DNA of 64,000 bases, from positions 85,188 through 149,187 of the forward strand of contig JAISOV010000029.1 in assembly GCA_031275405.1 (NCBI GenBank), given 5' to 3'. Under the pieces are notes generated by a model. It ran no database searches. It saw only the letters and a program-made list of their open reading frames with translations, and was not told the origin of the DNA. This DNA comes from Clostridium sp. (lineage in GTDB: Bacteria; Bacillota; Clostridia; Lachnospirales; Lachnospiraceae). Shown here piece after piece: positions 15,748 through 24,036 of the stretch (positions are counted from its first letter, which is position 1; the number at the start of each line of letters is the position of its first letter). The position numbers were made by a program, and so were the translations under genes.

Positions 15748-18735
15748 CTACTTCATCCCCAGCCGCAGCTCTTCCTGCTTATAGGCAATTTCCCCGTTGA
15801 TATAGATGACTTTATCCATCAGCTCTTCCCGCGGGGAAGACGTGTCCGGATGGGAGACCACCACCGCCCAGAACGCGTTGTTCACGTTGCGCCACGAGTA
15901 GTACCCTCCCGGAACCTGCGGGATCCCCCGCGCCCATTCCATGGAACGCTTCAAAGCTTCAAAGTCGTCCGTCGGCCAGGGCATATTCAGGAACGCGGCA
16001 TAGTTTGCCGTAGGCACCCGCGCCGCCGCCCCCATCAGCCTTTCCATCTCCCTGCCGAAAGCCGTCTGTGTTTCCTCGCTCGTCCACCATTTCAGAAGCT
16101 CCCACGATTCTTCCGGGTATTCCGTGTCCGACAGGATCATGCTGGCCAGCCCGGTACACGCCACGGAATGATCCACCGTGCCGTCCTCTTTCCGCGTTCC
16201 GGGGATCTGGGTAAAGCTCCACAGCCCGGCAATGTCCGGCGCGGAAACCGCGAAATTGTTGTAAACCGTATAGTCCGCGATGATCAGCGGGCATTCCCCG
16301 GTACGGAACCGCTCTTCCACGCTGGCGTCCTTGTCGAGCCGGTAGTCCGAATAATATTCGCAGAACGTCTTGAACGTGTTCACCGCAAGATCCGAGTCCA
16401 GCGCCGAAGCGGAAGCGTCCTCCAGATAATAGGAGCCGCCGTTCTGGTAAAGGATGGAGGCAAACAGCTGTTCCGTAGGGCGCATTCCGAATTCCATCTG
16501 GTTCTTGGCCAGGACGGTCATCGCCACCTGTACGTCCTCCCACGTTTCGGGGACATCCAGCCCGATTTCCGCCAAAATGTCCTTGCGGTAGAACATGACC
16601 GGATAGGTGATCGTCTCCGGCAGGGCGTACACCGATCCGTCATAGGCAAACTGCCGTATGGCCGCTTCCGGATACCGCGCCGCCACTTCCTCCAGATCCT
16701 CGAACTGCGCCAGATCCCACACCGCGTTACGGATCCCGTAGTTGACGGGCGTGTCGTTTCCGGCCTCCAGAACCGCCCCCGCCACGCCGTTGGTATTGGC
16801 GACCTGAACCGCCACGTCCGGCCCCTCGCCCACCAGGGAAGCTTTCAGGAGCGTGGACATATCCACCAGCTGGACATTCACCGGGATCCCGGTCTGGTTC
16901 GTAAAGCTTTCGTCCAGCAGGGATTTGATGATATTCGCCTGGTCGCGCCCGGTTCCCACCCACAAGGTCAGGGGAGCGCTTGCCTTTTCCCGCGCCACAT
17001 CCCCGATCTGGTTATAATCGATCACAAAGGAATAAAACAGCCTTGCCGCCTCATGCCTTACTTTGGCCCAAAAGGAAGTGTACCGGTACTCCGGCTTCCT
17101 GTCCGGAGAAGAAATATGGATCCGGTCGATCTCCAGAGGCTGGCCGATCACCTGCGCGATCCAGTTGCCGCAGGCGCGGACGTTGATCCGGTACTGTTCC
17201 AGGGCGCGGACAAAATATTCCTCGTCCTTCATCAGATCCACCAGCTGATCCCGCATGGACAGCAGAACCGCTTTCTTGTCGGTATTCTTCCCGGCGACTG
17301 CTTCCAGCCCGGCAAGCGCGCTGTCCAGAAGCGCCTTAGCCTCCGCCAGCTTAGAGTTCAGATCCGGGAAGCTGGCCGCGATCTGGTAATCCCGGTAGGT
17401 ATCCGGCTTCACCCCGGTGATCATGATGACCTCCCGGTAAATACGTTGCAGCTGCTGCACCGCCGTTTCCACCTCGCCCACGATCCGCGAGAACCCGCCT
17501 AAGACCGCTTCCATCCGCAGGGTATGCTTTCCCGCCGCCAGATAGAACCGGTAAGGCTCCCCGCTCTCGTCCTCCAGCACGTCTTCCCGGAAATCCTGCC
17601 CATAGGCAAAAGCGTAAGCCGCCATTTCCGCGAACGGCACTTCCCCGTCTATGGTGATCCGCCTGGATACGTTGATCCCCCTTACCAGGTTCTGCCGGTC
17701 ATAGAGGGAAAGAAGATAATAGCCCGCCTCCTCCACCTGGAATTCCCATTCGATCCACTGCCCCACCAGCCGCCAGGAATTGCCGCCGATGGTGTTGTTC
17801 AGCAGCTCTTTCGCGCTTGCCGGGGAAACGGACGGGGAAGACTGGTCCTGCTGCGGATACAGCATCTGGGAAGAAGTCCTGGACGCGTATTCGCCCTCCA
17901 CCACAATCAGCTTCCCGCTGGTATCCCGCGCCCCCTGTTCCTCCCATTCCCGTTTTTTTTCCGCGTAGCTTTTGTCGGTCCCCTCCGCGCTCAGCACCAG
18001 GCTCCGGATGAGCATAGGTTCCTTGATGGAAAGGAAGGATACGGTATGTACTCCTTTTTCCAGATAGAGGGATAACGGGGAGGTGATATAGCCTTTGTTG
18101 TCATACAGGTACCTGGTCTGCCACTCCGGGCTTTCCACGCCCTTGGGCTTGACATCGTTGCCCTGGTTGTCCTTTTCCCATTGCTTGACCGTGACCCCGT
18201 TTCCGTCCACGTAGCTCTCCCGCACGTAATTGGTCCAGATCCGAGGGAACGACACGATGTATAACTCTTCATAGGGAAGCTTCCCGTCCACGAAGACGCC
18301 TCTTTGGATGTCGGCGTTCTTGCCGGGCACCGGATAGTAGACCACCCCCAGGTTGTAAAGCCCGCTCTGCGGCACGGCGATCTCGAACTCGATCAGGGAA
18401 TCTTCTCCCGTGAGGACGCTCTCTCCGCTCATCCCCTCGTAATCCCGCCAGATCTGCGGCTCGGCCGCCGCGCCGCCTTCCTCGTAGCGGACGAAATCCC
18501 CCGCGTCCGCCGTGAGCGTCCGCGCCGGATAGACGGCTCCCGGATAGGCCGCCAGATATTCCTGATAGTCGGGAATGGCCGGGTCGATATTGTAAGTGCT
18601 TACGGTCTCCCGGAACTCGTCCATCGAAAGGGCGGTCGCGGCCTGTACGGCCAAGGGAGCCGGGAGGAAGCTCCCCGCCGCGCCCGTGGCGAGGAAGAAG
18701 GCCAGGATTGCGCTTGTTGTTTTTTTCCGGTTCAT
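15748..18735 (-). CDS. Composite 995-residue solute-binding protein with N-terminal glycan-binding-like domains
   Basis: A secreted protein about twice the size of a usual binding protein. Signal peptide residues 1-32 (FFLATGAAGSF...LAVQAA) lacks a lipobox Cys, so it is not an obvious lipoprotein. Two beta-sandwich, CBM6/35-like modules follow (roughly 70-270, and 275-430 beginning IVVEGEYASRTSSQ). A helical linker of ~150 residues comes next. From about residue 590 the rest is a family-1 binding protein (LTLWVGTGRDQANIIKSLLDES, VNVQLVDMSTLLKASL, PETITYPVMFYRKDIL). The start ATG 18735 follows GAGG. Placed just before a permease pair, it probably captures polysaccharide fragments and feeds the importer. 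How it is retained without a lipid anchor is unclear. Confidence 0.85.
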   Translation of the reverse strand: MNRKKTTSAILAFFLATGAAGSFLPAPLAVQAATALSMDEFRETVSTYNIDPAIPDYQEYLAAYPGAVYPARTLTADAGDFVRYEEGGAAAEPQIWRDYEGMSGESVLTGEDSLIEFEIAVPQSGLYNLGVVYYPVPGKNADIQRGVFVDGKLPYEELYIVSFPRIWTNYVRESYVDGNGVTVKQWEKDNQGNDVKPKGVESPEWQTRYLYDNKGYITSPLSLYLEKGVHTVSFLSIKEPMLIRSLVLSAEGTDKSYAEKKREWEEQGARDTSGKLIVVEGEYASRTSSQMLYPQQDQSSPSVSPASAKELLNNTIGGNSWRLVGQWIEWEFQVEEAGYYLLSLYDRQNLVRGINVSRRITIDGEVPFAEMAAYAFAYGQDFREDVLEDESGEPYRFYLAAGKHTLRMEAVLGGFSRIVGEVETAVQQLQRIYREVIMITGVKPDTYRDYQIAASFPDLNSKLAEAKALLDSALAGLEAVAGKNTDKKAVLLSMRDQLVDLMKDEEYFVRALEQYRINVRACGNWIAQVIGQPLEIDRIHISSPDRKPEYRYTSFWAKVRHEAARLFYSFVIDYNQIGDVAREKASAPLTLWVGTGRDQANIIKSLLDESFTNQTGIPVNVQLVDMSTLLKASLVGEGPDVAVQVANTNGVAGAVLEAGNDTPVNYGIRNAVWDLAQFEDLEEVAARYPEAAIRQFAYDGSVYALPETITYPVMFYRKDILAEIGLDVPETWEDVQVAMTVLAKNQMEFGMRPTEQLFASILYQNGGSYYLEDASASALDSDLAVNTFKTFCEYYSDYRLDKDASVEERFRTGECPLIIADYTVYNNFAVSAPDIAGLWSFTQIPGTRKEDGTVDHSVACTGLASMILSDTEYPEESWELLKWWTSEETQTAFGREMERLMGAAARVPTANYAAFLNMPWPTDDFEALKRSMEWARGIPQVPGGYYSWRNVNNAFWAVVVSHPDTSSPREELMDKVIYINGEIAYKQEELRLGMK

Positions 18736-18778
18736 AGTATCTACCTCTGCTCTGCTCGGTTTCGTGCGGCGGCTTCTC

Positions 18779-20407
18779 CTAATCGGCCTCCGCCCGGATG
18801 GGATACGCGGACAGATCCGGAAGTTCGTCCAGCGTGACGACTGCTTCGTGCGAATAGGCTTTGACCAGCATATCGCTTTCCGTATACTGTTCGCTCAAGG
18901 TGTAGATGGCGGTGTCCTTGGCCACAAATTCCCCGCCCCAGGTACACCACAGCCCCCACATCGCGCCGTCCCGCCGCGCCAGCTCGGGATCGAACACGCA
19001 GCCGTTCTCGGAAAGATAGACGGGCTTGACGGTATCGGCATAAGCTGCGACCTCCAGATATTTGGAAATCTGGGAAGCGTACACTTTTTCGCCGGGATAA
19101 ATGTCCTCGCCGACAATGTCCACATAGGCATCCCCCGGATACCAGTCCTTGCTCTGCCCGTTCCACAGCCAGATCAGGTTGTTCAGCCCGTATTCCCCTG
19201 TCAGCTTTTCATACAGCAGGAGGTAGAGCGCCTTATACGGCTCCGGCCCCGCCGCTCCCCACCAGAACCAGCCGCCGCTGGCCTCGTGGAGCGGACGAAA
19301 CAGGATCGGAACGTCCGCGTCCCGCAGCCTGCCCAGCTGGACGGCAATCGCGGCAATGTCCTCCAGGAGAAGCGCGTAGCCCTCTTCATCCCGCCCGTCC
19401 ATGATCGCCGCTAGGTCTATATCAGTATATTCCCGATAGAAGCCGGAATACCACTGCCCGGTCAAATATTTGGAAGGAGCGTTCCAATGCCAGCAGAACG
19501 TGACGATCCCTCCTTTTTCCCAGAAATCGACGGCATACTCGGTGGCCCGGCTGAGCGTTCCGTTGGCCGCCCGGGAAGGGCTGTATTCTATGAAATCCAG
19601 GCCTAGCACGGCAGGAGTCTTTCCCGTGGCTTTCCGGATCACCTGGAACTCCTTTCCGTACATCCCGCCGTCACAATACTGCCCCGACAGGAAGCTGGTT
19701 CCGTAGATGTCGCACAGATAACTCATCAGCCGCTTGGCGCTGTCTGAGGCGGCTTCGTTGCTCAGCCTGGCGGACACCCGGTAAATGCCCGGGTCGATCG
19801 GCGCCGATTCCGTGACTTTCAGACTGTCCAAAGATACCCACCCCCAATATTTGGAATATTCTATCTCATGGCTCCCGGACGCCAGATAGACTCTTTCCAG
19901 AACCGAATCCGCAAACGAGGTCTGATCTATGGAAACCGTACCCAGCCGTTCGCCGTCCGCCGCCACATAGTTGCGCCTGTCCTCTCCGGCGCTGCCGCCG
20001 GCACTGACGAAATTCAGGTCGTAAAAGCCGTCCGCCGGAATCTCTATGGTAAACCGGCAGGAGTCCGCGTCCTCTTGGAAGCCCTCCACATAGCCGCTTC
20101 CCGTGAAGCCCGCCTTAGAAGCTCTTTCCACCGCCTTCACATTCCCCGTCCACGCGGCGTCTTCCGCTTCATAGCTCCCGATCAGTTTCGGGAGGAAAGC
20201 CGGCTCGGCTCCCTGTCCGGAACCTTGGGTCGCGGCGGAGCCGGAGGGCGGCAGGAGCGAGAAGGCCGCCCTCGCCCCGGCGACGGCCAGCAGCGCCAGA
20301 AAAAGCAGGGGAAGCAGCCGCGCCCTCCGCTTGCTTGCCGGAGCCGCGCTGTTCTTGGCTTCGCCGTTTTGGGTCTGGTTGTTTCCGGTACCGCTCTTCT
20401 TCAACAC
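18779..20407 (-). CDS. GH26 endo-beta-1,4-mannanase with CBM35/6-like domain, membrane-anchored
   Basis: A 542-residue surface mannanase. Residues 26-50 (SKRRARLLPLLFLALLAVAGARAAF) form an uncleaved signal/anchor or signal peptide. Residues ~76-200 are a CBM35/CBM6-like module (IGSYEAEDA ... VSLDSLKVTE). The GH26 barrel covers ~215-520 with acid/base Glu375 in RPLHEASGGWFWWG, nucleophile Glu467 in YLSENGC and the WHWNAP motif near 306. All catalytic residues are intact. Start is GTG 20407, 10 bp after the epimerase stop, with a modest AGCAGG site; no ATG is available. It makes the mannooligosaccharides that the importers and GH130 use. Confidence 0.93.
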   Translation of the reverse strand: MLKKSGTGNNQTQNGEAKNSAAPASKRRARLLPLLFLALLAVAGARAAFSLLPPSGSAATQGSGQGAEPAFLPKLIGSYEAEDAAWTGNVKAVERASKAGFTGSGYVEGFQEDADSCRFTIEIPADGFYDLNFVSAGGSAGEDRRNYVAADGERLGTVSIDQTSFADSVLERVYLASGSHEIEYSKYWGWVSLDSLKVTESAPIDPGIYRVSARLSNEAASDSAKRLMSYLCDIYGTSFLSGQYCDGGMYGKEFQVIRKATGKTPAVLGLDFIEYSPSRAANGTLSRATEYAVDFWEKGGIVTFCWHWNAPSKYLTGQWYSGFYREYTDIDLAAIMDGRDEEGYALLLEDIAAIAVQLGRLRDADVPILFRPLHEASGGWFWWGAAGPEPYKALYLLLYEKLTGEYGLNNLIWLWNGQSKDWYPGDAYVDIVGEDIYPGEKVYASQISKYLEVAAYADTVKPVYLSENGCVFDPELARRDGAMWGLWCTWGGEFVAKDTAIYTLSEQYTESDMLVKAYSHEAVVTLDELPDLSAYPIRAEAD

Positions 20408-20417
20408 GCACCTGCTT

Positions 20418-21605
20418 TCATTCCGTTCTCTTCATGATTTCCATGCACATCCTGCCGTTATGGTAAGGGCATTTCCAAGGCTCCACCAGCGGCAGCTCCC
20501 TCATGGGGTTCCCGTCCCTGTCCGTACACCAGAACCACTCGCTGCCCTCTTCGGGAGCCGCCAGATGATTTCGGATGAAGCGCCAGACCGCTTCCGCCGC
20601 TTCCCTGAAATACGTCTTTTCCGGGCTGCGCTGCCACGCGTTGTAAAAACCCACCACGGCTTCCGCTTCCACCCACCAGATCCGGCGCTGATCCACTTTG
20701 CCGCGCTCGCATTCGTTGGCGACGGACTGCCCGTCGTAAGCCGCTTCGTACACCCGCTGCGCCAGACGTAAGGTGATCGGCCCCATCTTCCTGCGGCAGT
20801 CCTCATCCCCCAAAACGTCCGTTCCCCGGTCGATCAGCCACGCGGCTTCTATGTCGTGGCCGTAAGAATGGAGATCGATCAGGCTGTTCATATCCCGGTC
20901 GAAGAAGACCTCCTGCCTTCCCAGGACGGGATTGTAGACCTTCTCCGCCACCCTGTCCAGAATCTCCCGTATCCGCGCCGCCGCCTCGCCGGAGCGGCTC
21001 ACCCGGTAAAATTCCGTATAGGCTTCCAGAAGATGAAGCAGCGTGTTCATCGTGCGGTCCGCCGTCACCCCGTTCTCGGACAGCTTGTCGTTGCCCGCCG
21101 GTTCAAAATCACGGGTCTGCGCCTCCTGATATCCGTATGCGTCCTTACATCCGGTTTCGATGAGACGGAAGATCCCTTCCGCCGTCCGCAGGGCCTGTTC
21201 TTCTCCGAAAGCCTTGTAATAGGAAGAAAGAGCGTAGACGGCAAACGCCTGGTTATAGGTATGCTTCGTGGTATCCAGCGGCCTGCCTTTGCAGTCCACC
21301 GACCAGAACACGCCGCCCCTTTCCCGGTCGATACAGCAGTCCCGCAGGAACCGCCACGCGTGATCCGCGTACTTTCTCAGGCTTTCCTCCCCCAGCGCCA
21401 GATACGCGCTGGAGAAAAACCATAAGATCCGGCTGTTCAGGATACAGCCTTTCTCCGCACCCTTGTCCGCGCGCAGCCGCGTATCCACATAGCCATAATA
21501 GCCGCCGTTTTCTTCGTCGATCCATTTTTTCCAGAAAGGAAGAAGCACCTGTGTCAAATGCTCTTTCATTTCCGTATGTAACGTCTGCCTTTCCATGTAT
21601 GGCAT
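20418..21605 (-). CDS. Cellobiose 2-epimerase (N-acylglucosamine 2-epimerase family)
   Basis: A 395-residue cytoplasmic (alpha/alpha)6-barrel enzyme that converts the reducing-end glucose/mannose of beta-1,4 disaccharides, for example Man-Man to Man-Glc. The catalytic histidines of the family can be placed: His246/His250 in HSYGHDIEAAWL and His382 in CPYHNGRM; KHTYNQAF and the WWVEAEAV patch are also typical. It is the first gene of the mannan operon. ATG 21605 is used here; an internal ATG at residue 13 has a weak site. The partnership of epimerase and GH130 phosphorylase is well known in mannan-degrading gut Firmicutes. Confidence 0.92.
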   Translation of the reverse strand: MPYMERQTLHTEMKEHLTQVLLPFWKKWIDEENGGYYGYVDTRLRADKGAEKGCILNSRILWFFSSAYLALGEESLRKYADHAWRFLRDCCIDRERGGVFWSVDCKGRPLDTTKHTYNQAFAVYALSSYYKAFGEEQALRTAEGIFRLIETGCKDAYGYQEAQTRDFEPAGNDKLSENGVTADRTMNTLLHLLEAYTEFYRVSRSGEAAARIREILDRVAEKVYNPVLGRQEVFFDRDMNSLIDLHSYGHDIEAAWLIDRGTDVLGDEDCRRKMGPITLRLAQRVYEAAYDGQSVANECERGKVDQRRIWWVEAEAVVGFYNAWQRSPEKTYFREAAEAVWRFIRNHLAAPEEGSEWFWCTDRDGNPMRELPLVEPWKCPYHNGRMCMEIMKRTE

Positions 21606-22070
21606 GTGCCGAACCCGCTTTCCTTTAACTTAAAATAATTCTACTATAAATCTATTTTTTAGTCATCCTCTTTTTTTGTTTTTCTCCTTGCTTTATTGAC
21701 GTTTTTGTAAATTTGGACTTTTATACTAATTTTCAGCCGGATGCTTTCGGTACTTTTTTTGTTTTATTGGTGATTTTTACAACGGCAGATTATTTATGAA
21801 GTACTTTTTAATCTTTATTTAGGTTATTAAATTTTATGATTTTATATTTCATCTATTTTACTTATGATTATTGTTTTTTATCTATGATCATTGGTTTCTG
21901 GAATGTTGTTCCAGTCAAAAAAGCCGCCACGCGGACAGCGCACAGCTTCCAAGCAATATTTTACGAAAGCTTTACGCGGACTTGTCTGGGAAGTTACAGG
22001 GCCGTGTTATTCTTTTTCAGGTACACACAAAGTGACCGCCCGCCAAAGACGCTTTATAGACCCAGGCGGG
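21606..22070. promoter_or_regulatory. AT-rich divergent intergenic region
   Basis: This lies between the mannan operon (minus) and the phn operon (plus), and is far richer in A+T than the flanking genes up to about base 21900. On the minus strand two weak promoter-like sets can be read: TATAAA near 21727-21732, and GATGAC/TAGAAT with an 18-bp spacer near 21639-21668. On the plus strand TTGTCT with 17 bp to TGTTAT lies near 21979-22007. None is strong enough to name as the start site. No open reading frame is credible here. Confidence 0.4.
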
Positions 22071-22231
22071 CAGATGGGAGCAAAAACGGAAAGCAGAAGA
22101 ACCATCCGCTTTCCGCCTCCCTGATCGGTATGCCCGCCAAGCGGGCAGATGGGAGCAAAAGCGGAAAGCAGAAGAACCATCCGCTTTCCGCCTCCCTGAT
22201 CGGTACGCCCGCCAAGCGGGCAGATAGGAGC
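22055..22231. repeat. 75-bp tandem repeat element, about 2.3 copies
   Basis: The phrase CAGATGGGAGCA recurs at 22071 and 22146, and as CAGATAGGAGCA at 22221: an exact 75-bp period. Each unit carries two inverted repeats, GCGGAAAGC/GCTTTCCGC and GCCCGCCAAGCGGGC, so it can fold into tandem stem-loops. The last partial copy supplies the AGGAG ribosome binding site of phnD. A relative of the same element lies at 35141-35326 in reverse orientation, so this is a dispersed family. Confidence 0.9.
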
Positions 22232-22235
22232 AAGT

Positions 22236-23219
22236 TTGAAAACGATGAATTTCCAAAAAGTAATTTCTGTTCTGCTGTTGTCGTCCATCGTCGTGGCAGC
22301 CTGCGGGTGTTCCGACTCCGGCACGCCTACGGAAGCTTCTTCCTCTCCGGCGGCCGCACAGAGCGAAGCGCCGGAAGAGCCTCTCGCCGCAGTCGATGAA
22401 AAAGAGGACTGGCCGAAAAAAATAACCATCGTGCAGATGCCGAATGAAGCCAATCCGGACGCGGGCCAAAAACAGGAAGGCTTCCGCAAAGCGGCGTCCG
22501 ACTATATCGGCGTCGAAGTGGAAGAACAGGAAGGCACGGAGTATGCCGTCGGCATAGAAGCGATGAAAAGCGGGAAGCTGGACGTCCTGCTGGTCAGCCC
22601 CATGAGCTATTATCAGGCAAAAAAGGTCGCCAACGCCGAACCCTTGGTAAAAGCAACCACTTTCTCCGCAACGCCTTATAAGACCGTGTTCATCACCAGA
22701 GCGGACCGGAGCGACATCAACAGCCTGGAGGATCTCCAAGGAAAAACATTCGCCTTTGTAGATCCGGCTTCCTCTTCCGGTTATCTGTATCCGAAAGCCA
22801 AGCTGATCGCGGAATTAGGTCTGGAAACCGAACAATTAGAAAATCCCGGATACTTTTTTCAGACAGTGGCTTATTCCGGGAAACATGATTCCAGCGCAAT
22901 GGGCGTCGTCCTGGGAGATTATGACGCTGCGGCGGTTGCTCTCAGCGTACTTGGCCCCATGACGGACGCGGAGCTTTTTCAGGAAGAAGACATCAAAATC
23001 ATCGGCGAGACGGATGTGATCCCCGATCCGTGTTATGTCATACGCTCCGACCTGCCGCAGACTCTGAAAGATAAGATCAAAGAGTTTTATCTACAGTATG
23101 ATTCTTCCGAATACTTTGAGATCTTTTACAGCTCGCCCGACGCCAGGTTTGTGGAAGCAAAGGATGCCGACTATGAGATCGTAGCTGAAATGGTCGAGCT
23201 ATTAAAAATAGAGGAGTGA
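22236..23219 (+). CDS. phnD: Phosphonate/phosphate-type ABC importer binding lipoprotein PhnD
   Basis: A 327-residue lipoprotein of the PhnD/PtxB family. Signal peptide ends VAACGC; a Ser/Ala/Glu-rich tether follows. Family landmarks are ANPDAGQKQEGFRKAASDYIGVEV, GKLDVLLVSPMSYYQAKK, FAFVDPASSSGYLYPKA and the SGKHDSSAMGVVLGDYDAAAV ligand-site region. Start TTG 22236 has AGGAG 5 nt upstream; ATG 22245 would have a 14-nt spacer. The Shine-Dalgarno is contributed by the 75-bp repeat. The first gene of phnDCEE. There are no C-P lyase genes in view, so the ligand may be a phosphonate, phosphite or an organophosphate. Confidence 0.9.
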   Translation: MKTMNFQKVISVLLLSSIVVAACGCSDSGTPTEASSSPAAAQSEAPEEPLAAVDEKEDWPKKITIVQMPNEANPDAGQKQEGFRKAASDYIGVEVEEQEGTEYAVGIEAMKSGKLDVLLVSPMSYYQAKKVANAEPLVKATTFSATPYKTVFITRADRSDINSLEDLQGKTFAFVDPASSSGYLYPKAKLIAELGLETEQLENPGYFFQTVAYSGKHDSSAMGVVLGDYDAAAVALSVLGPMTDAELFQEEDIKIIGETDVIPDPCYVIRSDLPQTLKDKIKEFYLQYDSSEYFEIFYSSPDARFVEAKDADYEIVAEMVELLKIEE

Positions 23220-23223
23220 TGTT

Positions 23224-24036
23224 ATGGGCAGTCTGCTGCTGACAGTCAAGAATCTGAAAAAGAGCTACGGCAAAGGCGCGCTTGTTCTGAACGGAATCAG
23301 CGCCGAGTTTACCGCCGGAGAATTTGTGGCAGTCATCGGGCCTTCCGGCGCCGGGAAATCGACTTTGATCCGTTGTATCAACAGAATGATCGATCCTACC
23401 GACGGGGAGATTGTTTTTGACGGCGTATCTATGGAAAGCCTCAAGGGAAAAGCCCTGCGCCGCCAAAGATCCGACATCGGCATGATCTTTCAGCACTATA
23501 ACCTCATCGGCAGGATCAATGTGATCAAAAACGTGCTTTACGGAAGACTAGGCAAGATGCCGTTTTGGAAAAGCATGTTGGGGCTGTATGACGGCAAGGA
23601 CAGACAGGAGGCGTACCGGCTGCTGGAAAAAGTGGGCTTGGACGAACAGATCTATCGGCGCGCCGACGCCCTGTCGGGCGGCCAGATGCAAAGGGTCGGC
23701 ATATGCAGGGCGATTGTCCAGGAGCCTAAGCTGCTGCTGGCCGATGAGCCGATTGCCTCCCTTGACCCTACATCCGCCGACATTGTCATGGATCAGCTCA
23801 AGAGCATTACCGCGGAAAAAAACCTGACCTGCATCGTAAATCTGCATCAGGTGGAATATGCCAAAAAATATGCCAGCCGCGTGATCGGCATTCGGGACGG
23901 CCTGATCGTCTTTGACGATGTGCCTGAACAATTGACTGACGAAATCATCGCCGGTATTTATCAGGGGAAAGAAGAGCAGATGACGCTCAGATCAGCGGCG
24001 CCGCTTGGCGAAGGAGGTGTTTCCTATGCGTTATGA
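23224..24036 (+). CDS. phnC: Phosphonate-type ABC importer ATPase PhnC
   Basis: A 270-residue nucleotide-binding subunit. Walker A is GPSGAGKST (Lys45), the Q-loop MIFQHYNLI, signature LSGGQMQRVGI, Walker B LLLADEPIASLDP, and the H-loop histidine NLHQVEYA. The ATG follows GAGGAG and starts 4 bp after phnD. Its last 11 bp overlap the next permease gene. KAYASRVIGIRDG-like end is replaced by KKYASRVIGIRDGLIVFD, usual for PhnC. Confidence 0.93.
   Translation: MGSLLLTVKNLKKSYGKGALVLNGISAEFTAGEFVAVIGPSGAGKSTLIRCINRMIDPTDGEIVFDGVSMESLKGKALRRQRSDIGMIFQHYNLIGRINVIKNVLYGRLGKMPFWKSMLGLYDGKDRQEAYRLLEKVGLDEQIYRRADALSGGQMQRVGICRAIVQEPKLLLADEPIASLDPTSADIVMDQLKSITAEKNLTCIVNLHQVEYAKKYASRVIGIRDGLIVFDDVPEQLTDEIIAGIYQGKEEQMTLRSAAPLGEGGVSYAL

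Noticed and set aside
22007..22739. Minus-strand frames reading through the 75-bp repeats (APICPLGGxTDQGGGK)
   Set aside because: They are translations of the repeat element opposite phnD, without ribosome binding sites.
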